Shown here one piece after another: positions 46,260 through 54,846 of a stretch of DNA of 64,000 nucleotides. This stretch comes from Flavobacterium sp. J27 (lineage in GTDB: Bacteria > Bacteroidota > Bacteroidia > Flavobacteriales > Flavobacteriaceae), in assembly GCF_004303025.1 (NCBI RefSeq), contig NZ_PJQW01000006.1:32713-96712 (forward strand), in the 5' to 3' direction. Position 1 is the first letter of the stretch. Each line of letters begins with the position of its first letter. The notes under the pieces were generated by a model. The model was not told where the DNA came from. It was given only the letters and a program-made list of their open reading frames with translations, and made no database searches. Made by a program: the position numbers and the translations under genes.

Positions 46260-46739
46260 ATGGAAATGAGAAAGATGCACCAAAATAATAAACCTTATTT
46301 AAAATTTGCAGTGATTATGGCAGTATCATTTGTATTAATGTATGCTGTAATGTTTTTGAATGTTGCCGAATTCAATCATATTTTTAATAGTTTAACACGA
46401 GTTTACATGACTACTTTGATGATTGCCACAATGGCTATTTCTATGTTGTTATTTATGTGGAAAATGTATCCGAATAAAAAAGTAAATTATGGAATCATTG
46501 GTTTTTCAACAATTGTTTTTTTCGGAACCTTATATTTACTGAGAACACAAACTCCAATTAATGATGTTCAATATATGAAAGCCATGATTCCGCACCATTC
46601 ATCAGCTATTATGACCAGTAGTAAGGCTACATTTAAAGATCCAGAAGTGAAAAAGTTATCACAAGATATCATTGAAGCTCAAGAACGAGAAATTGCTCAA
46701 ATGAAAAAAATGATAGAACGTTTAGAAAATAAACAGTAG
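46260..46739 (+). CDS. DUF305 membrane protein of the copper island
   Basis: A 159-residue protein with three membrane segments (about 17-36, 49-69 and 79-97) and a C-terminal periplasmic DUF305 domain (MKAMIPHHSSAIMTSSKA, then a Glu/Lys/Met helix EREIAQMKKMIERLE). The paired His with Met and Ser side chains is typical of DUF305, found in copper-rich gene sets. Metal binding is suspected, not shown. Starts at 46236, 46260 or 46266 are all possible; 46260 was picked arbitrarily as the middle choice. Confidence 0.8.
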   Translation: MEMRKMHQNNKPYLKFAVIMAVSFVLMYAVMFLNVAEFNHIFNSLTRVYMTTLMIATMAISMLLFMWKMYPNKKVNYGIIGFSTIVFFGTLYLLRTQTPINDVQYMKAMIPHHSSAIMTSSKATFKDPEVKKLSQDIIEAQEREIAQMKKMIERLENKQ

Positions 46740-46742
46740 TAC

Positions 46743-47306
46743 ATGAAGCAACTTCATATTAAAAATATGGTTTGTAACCGTTGTATTATGGTTGTTACAT
46801 CCGAACTTGAAAAATTGGGTTATTCTTTAGTTTCAGTAGAATTAGGAGAAGTTGTTTTAAAAAAACAGATTTCTCAAAATGAAAAAGAGACTATTGCGCA
46901 CCGTTTGGGAACCTTTGGTTTTGAAATTTTAGATGATTCAAATAGCAAAACAATCGAAAAAATAAAAACGTTATTGATTGATTTAGTGCAATATAAAAAC
47001 AATCTTTTAAAATTGACTTTGTCAGACTTTTTGGTTCAACAATTACATCAAGATTACAGTAAACTGAGCAATTTGTTTTCTAACGTGGAAGGAATTAGTA
47101 TTGAAAAATATTTTATCAACCTGAAAATTGAAAAAGTAAAAGAATTAATTGTTTATGATGAATTGTCTCTTTCTGAAATTGCTCATCTTTTGAATTATAG
47201 TAGTGTAGCGCATTTGAGTAATCAATTTAAAAAAAACACTGGTTTTTCTCCCAGCTATTTTAAAAAGTTAAAAGACACTAAACGAAAAGAGTTGGATCAA
47301 TTATAA
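46743..47306 (+). CDS. HMA-AraC fusion transcriptional regulator
   Basis: A 187-residue protein. The N-terminal 75 residues resemble a heavy-metal-associated fold, with CNRC in MVCNRCIMVV at residues about 11-14 and the usual spacing after LHIKNM. The C-terminal 100 residues are an AraC helix-turn-helix (SLSEIAHLLNYSSVAHLSNQFKKNTGFSPSYFKK). The combination suggests a metal-responsive regulator for the island. It starts 3 bp after the DUF305 gene and is followed by the Cu ATPase 79 bp later. Confidence 0.85.
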   Translation: MKQLHIKNMVCNRCIMVVTSELEKLGYSLVSVELGEVVLKKQISQNEKETIAHRLGTFGFEILDDSNSKTIEKIKTLLIDLVQYKNNLLKLTLSDFLVQQLHQDYSKLSNLFSNVEGISIEKYFINLKIEKVKELIVYDELSLSEIAHLLNYSSVAHLSNQFKKNTGFSPSYFKKLKDTKRKELDQL

Positions 47307-47385
47307 ATTTTGCAAAATCTATCCATAATTGTGTAAGTAATTGGTTTTTTAGATTCCGAAATTTGTAATACTAAAGATTTAAATT

Positions 47386-49899
47386 ATGACTCACAAATAT
47401 ACTATAGAAGGAATGACTTGTTCGGGCTGTGAAGCTACAGTAAAATCAAATTTACTAAAACTAGAGAATATCACAGACGTTACTGTTTCAAAAGAAGAAA
47501 AAGAAGCTCTCATTACCATGTCAAAGCATGTAGAGTTGCCAATTTTGCAGAATGCACTTGGTGGAAAAGAAAGTAAATACCAAATTTCTATTGGTAAACA
47601 AACAGATAAAAAAGAAAAACATTCAGGGTGCTGTACTACAAATGAAGTCAAGCAATATCCAGATCATCATCACCCAGTAGGAAAATATTATTGTCCCATG
47701 CATTGCGAAGGAGATAAAGTATATGATAATCCTGGTGATTGTCCAGTATGTGGTATGGATTTAGTAAAACAACCAGTAGTAAGTCTCGCAACAAAATACA
47801 CTTGTCCAATGCACCCAGAAGTTGAGGAAGACAAACCAGGAAGCTGTCCTAAATGCGGTATGGATTTAGTACCTATGCAACCTACAAATTCTGAAGAAGA
47901 ACAAACTTATGTTGCTTTATGGCATAAAATGAAAGTGGCTTTGCTATTTAGTATTCTTGTTTTTATTATCTCTATGTCTGAAATGATTCCGAATAATCCT
48001 TTGTATGAATTAATGGATTTAAAAAAGTGGAATTGGGTTCAATTTTTTCTAACGTTACCGGTTGTTTTTTATGCTTGTTGGATGTTTTTTGAAAGAGCTT
48101 GGAAATCCATTGTCAATTGGAACTTAAATATGTTTACTTTAATAGGTATTGGAACAGGAGTTGCTTTCCTTTTTAGTATAACAGGAATGCTTTTTCCAAA
48201 TTTTTTTCCAAACCAATTTAAAACAGCAGAAGGAACTGTACATCTTTATTTTGAAGCCACAGCTGTGGTGTTAACATTAGTATTACTAGGTCAACTTTTA
48301 GAAGCGAAAGCACATAGTAAAACAAGTGGCGCTATTAAAGAATTATTGAAGTTAGCTCCAACTGACGCAACTATTTTAGTTAATGGTAAAGAAAAGAAGA
48401 TTTCAATTCATGATATTCAAAAAGGAGATACTATTAGAGTAAAACCAGGTGAAAAAATACCAGTAGACGGAAAAATAATTGAAGGTAATAGTACCATTGA
48501 TGAATCCATGATTTCTGGAGAACCTATCCCTGTAGATAAAAAAGAAGAAGATGAGGTAAAATCAGGAACGATTAATGGTGTCCATTCTTTTTTAATGGTA
48601 GCAGAAAAAATAGGTTCAGAAACATTGTTATCGCAAATTGTTCAAATGGTTTCAGATGCTAGTAGATCAAGAGCGCCCATACAAAATTTAGTAGATAAAA
48701 TTTCTAAATATTTTGTACCTATAGTTGTTATTATTTCCATTATTACTTTTATCCTATGGTGGCTTTTTGGACCAGAGCCCAAATTAGTTTATGGTTTTGT
48801 AAATGCCATTGCGGTCTTAATTATTGCTTGTCCTTGTGCCTTAGGTTTGGCAACCCCAATGTCGGTTATGGTTGGAGTAGGAAAAGGAGCCCAATTAGGT
48901 GTGCTAATAAAAAATGCAGAAGCTATTGAAAAAATGAACAAAATTGATGTTTTGATAACTGATAAAACAGGCACATTAACAGAAGGGAAGCCCTCCGTTG
49001 AAGCTATAAAAGTAGCACATAGTGATTCAAATGAAATCTTAAAAAAAATAGCGTCTTTAAATCAAAATAGTGAGCATCCATTGGCTAACGCAGTAGTTAC
49101 ATTTGCCAAAAAGAAAAAAATAGATTTTTATAAAGTAACCGATTTTGAATCTGTTACAGGAAAAGGTGTGAGAGGCAAGATAAATGGTGACCAAATACTT
49201 TTAGGAAATGAAAAGTTATTAGAACAGGAACGCATTTTTGATTATGAAGATATTGAAAAACAAGTTATTGTTGAACAAGAGAAGGGCAAAACAGTTTCTT
49301 ACATTGCTATAAATAAAAAAGTAGTTGGATATATTACTATAACCGATGCTATTAAAAAAACAAGTTTGGAAGCCATCCAAAAATTAAAAGAGAAAGGTGT
49401 TACTGTTGTAATGCTAACTGGAGACAATGAAAATACAGCTAGAGCAGTCGCTACAGAATTAGCCGTTTCCGATTTTAAAGCGGGTTGTTTACCAAATGAC
49501 AAATTAAATTATATAAAAAAACTACAACAAGAAGGTAAAATTATAGCCATGGCTGGAGATGGAATTAACGATGCCCCAGCACTAGCACAAGCAGATATTG
49601 GAATTGCAATGGGAACGGGTACAGATGTAGCCATTGAAAGTGCTAAAATAACTTTGGTAAAAGGAGATTTAAAAGGAATTGTAAAAGCGAAGCAATTAAG
49701 TCATGCCGTAATGAAAAATATAAAGCAGAACTTGTTTTTTGCCTTTGTATACAATGCTATTGGAATACCAATTGCCGCTGGATTGCTTTTTCCTTTTTTC
49801 GGAATGTTATTATCTCCTATGATAGCTGCTTTAGCCATGAGCTTTAGTTCGGTTTCTGTTATTGCAAATGCTTTGCGATTACGAACGATAAAAATTTAA
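47386..49899 (+). CDS. copA: P1B-1 type copper-exporting ATPase
   Basis: An 837-residue ATPase. Domains in order: an HMA domain (GMTCSGC, about 9-15), two zinc-ribbon-like heavy-metal modules (YYCPMHCEG...CPVCGMD and YTCPMHPEV...CPKCGMD, about 103-165), eight membrane segments, the actuator (SGEPIPVD), CPC in IACPCALG, DKTGTLTEG phosphorylation, an HP loop (SEHPLANAV) and GDGINDAPAL. YNAIGIP and MSFSS in the last two helices are the Cu+ specificity residues of P1B-1. It pumps Cu(I) or Ag(I) from the cytoplasm. The gene symbol is by function only. Confidence 0.95.
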   Translation: MTHKYTIEGMTCSGCEATVKSNLLKLENITDVTVSKEEKEALITMSKHVELPILQNALGGKESKYQISIGKQTDKKEKHSGCCTTNEVKQYPDHHHPVGKYYCPMHCEGDKVYDNPGDCPVCGMDLVKQPVVSLATKYTCPMHPEVEEDKPGSCPKCGMDLVPMQPTNSEEEQTYVALWHKMKVALLFSILVFIISMSEMIPNNPLYELMDLKKWNWVQFFLTLPVVFYACWMFFERAWKSIVNWNLNMFTLIGIGTGVAFLFSITGMLFPNFFPNQFKTAEGTVHLYFEATAVVLTLVLLGQLLEAKAHSKTSGAIKELLKLAPTDATILVNGKEKKISIHDIQKGDTIRVKPGEKIPVDGKIIEGNSTIDESMISGEPIPVDKKEEDEVKSGTINGVHSFLMVAEKIGSETLLSQIVQMVSDASRSRAPIQNLVDKISKYFVPIVVIISIITFILWWLFGPEPKLVYGFVNAIAVLIIACPCALGLATPMSVMVGVGKGAQLGVLIKNAEAIEKMNKIDVLITDKTGTLTEGKPSVEAIKVAHSDSNEILKKIASLNQNSEHPLANAVVTFAKKKKIDFYKVTDFESVTGKGVRGKINGDQILLGNEKLLEQERIFDYEDIEKQVIVEQEKGKTVSYIAINKKVVGYITITDAIKKTSLEAIQKLKEKGVTVVMLTGDNENTARAVATELAVSDFKAGCLPNDKLNYIKKLQQEGKIIAMAGDGINDAPALAQADIGIAMGTGTDVAIESAKITLVKGDLKGIVKAKQLSHAVMKNIKQNLFFAFVYNAIGIPIAAGLLFPFFGMLLSPMIAALAMSFSSVSVIANALRLRTIKI

Positions 49900-49903
49900 A
49901 ATA

Positions 49904-52153
49904 ATGAAAAAAATAATATATATAGTAACTATACTCTTACTTACTGGAACTACTATCGCGCAAAAAATAGTTCGGTATGACTTACATATTCGTGATACAA
50001 TTGTTGTTTTTTCTGGAAAAGAAAAAAGAGCGATAGCGGTTAATGGTCAAATTCCTATGCCAACTTTAACTTTTACAGAAGGTGATTTAGCAGAAATTCA
50101 TGTGTATAATCATTTAGAAGAAGGAACTTCATTACATTGGCACGGTTTATTTTTACCTAATCCAGAAGATGGTGTACCTTATTTAACACAATTGCCTATC
50201 AAACCTGGCACAGAACATGTTTATCGTTTTCCAATTGTACAGTCTGGAACCCATTGGTACCATAGTCATAGCGGTATGCAAGAACAAATTGGAATGTATG
50301 GTTCTTTAATTTTAAAGAAAAAAATAGACGATTCAACATTCAGAAAAGGAATCGATGATATTCCTCAAATACCAATTATTTTAAGTGAATGGACAAATTA
50401 TAATCCGAAGAATGTACACCGTATGTTGCATAATGCATCGGACTGGTTTGCTATTAAAAAAGGAACAACTCAAAGTTATGCTGAAGCCATTCGAGAAGGT
50501 CATTTTAAAACGAAATTAACAAACGAATGGAAAAGAATGTTAGCCATGGATGTAAGTGATGTTTATTACGATGCATTTTTGTTAAATGGGAAAAAAGAAA
50601 GTCAATTAAGTCAATTTACAAAAGGGGATAAGGTGAGACTACGGATTGCAAATGGTGGTGCATCCTCTTATTTTTGGTTACAGTATGCAGGTGGGAAAAT
50701 AACAGTGGTAGCTAATGATGGTAATGATGTGGAACCTGTTGAGGTGGATCGGTTGATTATTGGAGTTTCGGAAACCTATGATGTAATTGTAACGATTCCA
50801 AATGAAAATATTTCGTATGAATTTTTAGCTACACCAGAAGATAGAACTAATGCTACCTCTATATTTATTGGGGAAGGAGTAAAACAATTGGCTAATCCAA
50901 TGCGTAAATTAAACTATTTTGAAGGTATGAAAATGATGAACAGCATGATGCATATGGATGGTACTATGGATGATATGGGTATGCAAATGAGTTTTCAAAA
51001 AATGGACATGAATACGGTAATGTATCCTGAAATTGCAGGAAATTCTATGAGGAATAAAATGGATAAACAGGAAAAAATGAATGCTAATGGAATGGAGATG
51101 AACCATAGCAATCATAATATGCCTTCTAAGGAATCCAAAAGGGTAACCTTAAATTATGCGATGTTGAAATCACCTACAAAAACAACATTACCAAAAGAAG
51201 CACCTGTTCGTGAATTGCATTTTGAATTAACAGGAAACATGAACCGCTATGTTTGGAGTATGGATAATAAAGTACTGGCAGAAACAGATAAAATTTTAAT
51301 AAAAAAAGGAGAAATACTTCGCATTACTTTATATAATAATTCCATGATGCGTCATCCCATGCATTTACACGGACACGATTTCAGAATTTTAAATGGACAA
51401 GGCGATTATGCTCCACTTAAGAATGTTTTAGATATTATGCCTATGGAAACAGATGTCATCGAATTTGAAGCAAATGCTGATGGAGATTGGTTTTTTCATT
51501 GCCATATTTTGTATCACATGATGGCAGGAATGAATCGTGTTTTTAGTTATGAAAATTCTAATCCTAATCCTTATCTGACGAATAAAGAAAAAGCATATAA
51601 AAAATTGCAAGCAGAAAGTAATCGTTTTCATTTTATGGCTGAAAATGACTTTGCCACCAATGGAAATGATGGTCAAATGATGTTACAAAATACGCGCTGG
51701 AGTTTGGCTACAGAATGGCGTTTGGGATATAATGATCACCATGGGTATGAATCAGAAACACATATAGGAAGATATATTGGAAGAAATCAATGGTTTATGC
51801 CTTTTATAGGTTTCGATGCTCGATATCGTAAATTGAATCATGGCGAAATTGAGGAAAATTTATTTGGTCAAACAAGTACAAAAGACAAGCGATTACAAGC
51901 CAGTATTGGATTTGCTTACACCTTACCCATGCTTATTATTTTTCAATCGGAATTGTATCATGATGGCAATGTCAGACTGCAACTTATGCGTGAAGATATT
52001 CCTATTTCAAAACGCTTGAGAATGGCTTTTATGGTAAATACAGATAAAGAATATATGGCAGGTTTCAAATACATTGCTGGTAAAAATATTGGAATAACAA
52101 CACATTATGACAGCGATATGGGAATTGGTTTTGGAGTGAATTTGAATTATTAA
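49904..52153 (+). CDS. Multicopper oxidase with C-terminal CopB-like barrel segment
   Basis: A 749-residue exported protein (signal peptide 1-19). All four copper sites are present: HWHG (78-81), HWYHSH (117-122), HPMHLHGHDF and HCHILYHMMAGM. A Met-rich insert (about 340-420; MMNSMMHMDGTMDDMGMQM in part) is of the kind that binds Cu(I). After the oxidase (about residue 560) come 190 residues (WSLATEWRLGYNDHHGYESE... ending GFGVNLNY) that look like part of an outer-membrane CopB barrel. It probably oxidises Cu(I) in the periplasm, tied to the outer membrane. It starts 4 bp after the ATPase. Confidence 0.88.
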   Translation: MKKIIYIVTILLLTGTTIAQKIVRYDLHIRDTIVVFSGKEKRAIAVNGQIPMPTLTFTEGDLAEIHVYNHLEEGTSLHWHGLFLPNPEDGVPYLTQLPIKPGTEHVYRFPIVQSGTHWYHSHSGMQEQIGMYGSLILKKKIDDSTFRKGIDDIPQIPIILSEWTNYNPKNVHRMLHNASDWFAIKKGTTQSYAEAIREGHFKTKLTNEWKRMLAMDVSDVYYDAFLLNGKKESQLSQFTKGDKVRLRIANGGASSYFWLQYAGGKITVVANDGNDVEPVEVDRLIIGVSETYDVIVTIPNENISYEFLATPEDRTNATSIFIGEGVKQLANPMRKLNYFEGMKMMNSMMHMDGTMDDMGMQMSFQKMDMNTVMYPEIAGNSMRNKMDKQEKMNANGMEMNHSNHNMPSKESKRVTLNYAMLKSPTKTTLPKEAPVRELHFELTGNMNRYVWSMDNKVLAETDKILIKKGEILRITLYNNSMMRHPMHLHGHDFRILNGQGDYAPLKNVLDIMPMETDVIEFEANADGDWFFHCHILYHMMAGMNRVFSYENSNPNPYLTNKEKAYKKLQAESNRFHFMAENDFATNGNDGQMMLQNTRWSLATEWRLGYNDHHGYESETHIGRYIGRNQWFMPFIGFDARYRKLNHGEIEENLFGQTSTKDKRLQASIGFAYTLPMLIIFQSELYHDGNVRLQLMREDIPISKRLRMAFMVNTDKEYMAGFKYIAGKNIGITTHYDSDMGIGFGVNLNY

Positions 52154-52275
52154 AAGAGAATAAATTCACATTGGGTTAATGAAAAATTAAGATACTAACC
52201 TTTTTGTAAAGTTTTGATAAACTTCACCTATAAGTATAGTAATACTTGATTTACTTTTTGTTTACAATCATGGGG

Positions 52276-52283
52276 TAATTTTG
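52276..52283 (+). promoter_or_regulatory. -7 promoter box for the M57 peptidase gene
   Basis: TAATTTTG, a TAnnTTTG match, 29 bp before ATG 52313. A short hairpin (AAGTAT-AGTA-ATACTT, 52232-52247) lies upstream. It may serve the downstream PhoX gene as well. Confidence 0.4.
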
Positions 52284-52312
52284 GACAACAAATAAACAAC
52301 CCTTTTATTATT

Positions 52313-52382
52313 ATGAAAACAAATTTTAAATCTATTTTTTTACTTGCTTTATCTATTACAGTAGTCTCTTGTAATGATGATG
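52313..52382 (+). repeat. Direct repeat, copy 1 (signal-peptide segment)
   Basis: The first 70 bp of the M57 gene differ from 53382-53451 at a single base (a silent T/C at codon 7). Both encode MKTNFKSIFLLALSITVVSC plus NDD. Flanking DNA is only loosely similar. Confidence 0.9.
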
Positions 52383-53356
52383 AAACAACAAAATTAAATG
52401 ATAATCAAATTTCTGATGTAGGTTTTAATCAAATTAATTTTGGTGGAAAGAATATTCTTGATATGAAAGAATATTATCTAGTTGAGGGAGATATGATTAT
52501 TGATAAAAATGATAATTATTCGAGAAATTATTATACTAATAATCTTGTTTCTAACACAAAAATCAATAATTTAAAAGTTATAATTGATAGTTCTATTCCT
52601 ACAACAGGTACTGATAGCTGGCATACAGCTGTTGCAACTGCTATAAATCATTGGAATAACATTACAAATTCAAAAGTAAGTTTCACTTTAATTCAAAGTG
52701 GAGTAGCAGATATTACAATTAAAAGTGATACATTCTTGAGTCCTATGTTGCCAAATGGGGTAGTTGCTGGAGCGCCTACACCACCAGGGAATTGTAATCC
52801 AGGTTCATATATAGCTATAAATTTAGATTATAGTAATAATGTTAATGTTACTGAATTACAAAAAGTGTTTACAATTGTACATGAACTTGGACATACTATA
52901 GGTTTTAGGCACACAGACTGGAAAGTTCAAAATGAGAGTTCTCTACCAGGAGATAATCCAATCCAATATGCTGCGTATGTACCAGAGTCAGATCCATATT
53001 CAGTAATGATTTCAAGTACTAGTAATTGGAGTTTTCAAGGTTTTAGTGCAATTGATGTGAAATCAATTGAGGCTCTTTATCCAATTAACAATGATATTAT
53101 TATTTTTCCACAAGAGGGTTATAATACGGCATATACATTAACTGTTAGATGGTCACCAATGTTTTTTTGCAACGAACTAGTTAATATCAAAATATATTTA
53201 GATAATGTTTTAATTGAAAATATTACGGGTTATCAAAATGTTGGTTTTTATAATTTAAACTCTAATACTTATGATGGGGATGTTAGGTTTGAAATATACT
53301 CACAATCAAATCCATCTTTAAACGATACAGTAAACTTTTTCCTATATAAAGATTAA
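52313..53356 (+). CDS. M57-type (HEIGH) metalloprotease lipoprotein
   Basis: A 347-residue lipoprotein (lipobox TVVSC, about 16-20). The zinc motif reads VHELGHTIGFRHTD (HExGHxxGFxH), with a downstream SVMISSTS-like Met-turn, as in dual-action HEIGH metallopeptidases (M57). Residues about 85-250 are catalytic. The C-terminal 90 residues form a beta-rich add-on. It probably cleaves proteins or itself at the outer surface. The first 23 codons are almost the same DNA as those of the PhoX gene downstream. Confidence 0.85.
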   Translation: MKTNFKSIFLLALSITVVSCNDDETTKLNDNQISDVGFNQINFGGKNILDMKEYYLVEGDMIIDKNDNYSRNYYTNNLVSNTKINNLKVIIDSSIPTTGTDSWHTAVATAINHWNNITNSKVSFTLIQSGVADITIKSDTFLSPMLPNGVVAGAPTPPGNCNPGSYIAINLDYSNNVNVTELQKVFTIVHELGHTIGFRHTDWKVQNESSLPGDNPIQYAAYVPESDPYSVMISSTSNWSFQGFSAIDVKSIEALYPINNDIIIFPQEGYNTAYTLTVRWSPMFFCNELVNIKIYLDNVLIENITGYQNVGFYNLNSNTYDGDVRFEIYSQSNPSLNDTVNFFLYKD

Positions 53357-53381
53357 ATACATAAACAAACAATCTAGCTTT

Positions 53382-53451
53382 ATGAAAACAAATTTTAAAT
53401 CCATTTTTTTACTTGCTTTATCTATTACAGTAGTCTCTTGTAATGATGATG
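53382..53451 (+). repeat. Direct repeat, copy 2 (signal-peptide segment)
   Basis: Partner of 52313-52382, 1,069 bp downstream, with one mismatch in 70 bp. The similarity ends soon after the lipobox. Confidence 0.9.
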
Positions 53452-54827
53452 ATACTAAAGAAGTAGAAACACAAGAATCTGTTACTTTAAAAAACCATTC
53501 ACAAACACCTGCTTATTTAGCCAAAAAAACAGGTTTTGAAAGTCTTGAAATTTATTCTTTATTAAGTTCAGAGGATCAATTGTCTGAATCTCCTAATTTT
53601 GTTTATGGTTCAATGGCTGACGGAATGGGATTAATGAAATTAAGTGATGGAACCTATTCATTAATTAATAATATAGAAGCACATTATTCTATCGCTAGAA
53701 TTTCATTTGACAAAACGTTCAAACCAGTTAAAGGAGAATACATTTTAAATGCATTAGCAACTACAGGTACAGCTCAATGTTCAGGATCTTTAATAACTCC
53801 TGAGGAACATGGGTTTGGTCCTTTATTTTTATCTGGTGGAGAATGGAATGGTTCTTCTCAAGGAGTTTTTGCAACTGACCCATTTAAAAGCCCTGATAAT
53901 GCGGAATTGGCTACTATGCTTCCTGCTTTTGGACAATGGTCAACTGAAAATGCAGTAGTTATTGGTAAAGATGCTTATCCAAATAAAACTGTTGCATTTA
54001 TAGGAGATGATACAGGTGATGATAATTTACCATCTGGACAATTAGCTATGTATATTGGTAACAGAGGTGATCTAGCAAGTGGAGAGTTATATGGATTAAA
54101 GGTTACAACAGCTGGCATAAATTATGAAATGGATATGCAAGAAGGAACTACATACCAAGCTGAATTTGTAGAATATACAGAAAGAACACTTGATGGTTTA
54201 GAGCAAGAGTCTAGAGATAAGGGAATTATGGGTTTTTCTAGAGTAGAGGATATTGACTATAGAAAAGGTTCGGGAAGCGCAAATAGAGAAATATATTTTG
54301 CTGTTACTGGAAAGAAAACAACAGCTTTAACCGATAAAGGAACTTTTTACGGTAGAATTTATAAAGTAGTTTTAGATGCTTCTAATCCAACTTTAGCAAC
54401 TATTACTTGTGTTTTAGATGGAGATAACTTAACAGGTGTTGCCAAACAATTCCATAGCCCAGATAACATTGTGGTAACTAAAGATTATGCATACATCATG
54501 GAAGATCCAAACGGTTATCCAGATACAGGAGATAAAACACATTTTCCCTATTTATACCAATATAATTTAAATACAAAAACATTAAAAGTAGTTTTAGAAT
54601 GTGATCAAATTGCAGCTGCAAACGCAGGAATTGGTTCCGCATCTTCAATGTGGGAATTAACAGGTATGATTGATGTTTCAGATATTATTGGGGTAGAAGG
54701 GTCTTTCTTAATTTGTACTCAAAATCACGGTTGGAATAATGATAGTTTTGTTGATCCAAATGCAATAACAAATACAACTAGAAAAGAAGGAAGTCAATTA
54801 TATTTGATTAAAGGTTTAGAACGTTAA
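53382..54827 (+). CDS. PhoX-family phosphatase (DUF839), lipoprotein
   Basis: A 481-residue lipoprotein (lipobox TVVSC). PhoX features include FSRVEDIDYRKG, FHSPDNIVV, ITGKKTTA-like AVTGKKTT, EDPNGYPDTG and ENAVVIGKDAYP. PhoX enzymes are Ca2+/Fe-dependent alkaline phosphatases releasing phosphate from organic esters outside the cell. Length and motifs match bacterial DUF839 proteins of Flavobacteriia. A di-haem peroxidase follows immediately (stop to frame start 1 bp), which suggests an operon. Confidence 0.87.
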   Translation: MKTNFKSIFLLALSITVVSCNDDDTKEVETQESVTLKNHSQTPAYLAKKTGFESLEIYSLLSSEDQLSESPNFVYGSMADGMGLMKLSDGTYSLINNIEAHYSIARISFDKTFKPVKGEYILNALATTGTAQCSGSLITPEEHGFGPLFLSGGEWNGSSQGVFATDPFKSPDNAELATMLPAFGQWSTENAVVIGKDAYPNKTVAFIGDDTGDDNLPSGQLAMYIGNRGDLASGELYGLKVTTAGINYEMDMQEGTTYQAEFVEYTERTLDGLEQESRDKGIMGFSRVEDIDYRKGSGSANREIYFAVTGKKTTALTDKGTFYGRIYKVVLDASNPTLATITCVLDGDNLTGVAKQFHSPDNIVVTKDYAYIMEDPNGYPDTGDKTHFPYLYQYNLNTKTLKVVLECDQIAAANAGIGSASSMWELTGMIDVSDIIGVEGSFLICTQNHGWNNDSFVDPNAITNTTRKEGSQLYLIKGLER

Positions 54828-54846
54828 TATGGTTAAAATATTGAAG

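Noticed and set aside
47313..47326. Palindrome ATTTTGCAAAAT downstream of the HMA-AraC gene as an operator
   Set aside because: It is short and AT-rich; palindromes of this kind are expected by chance at this base composition, and no second copy was found in the island's other promoters.
44858..52153. Copper island as a mobile element
   Set aside because: No integrase, transposase, flanking tRNA or direct repeats at its borders were seen, and base composition looks like the neighbours.
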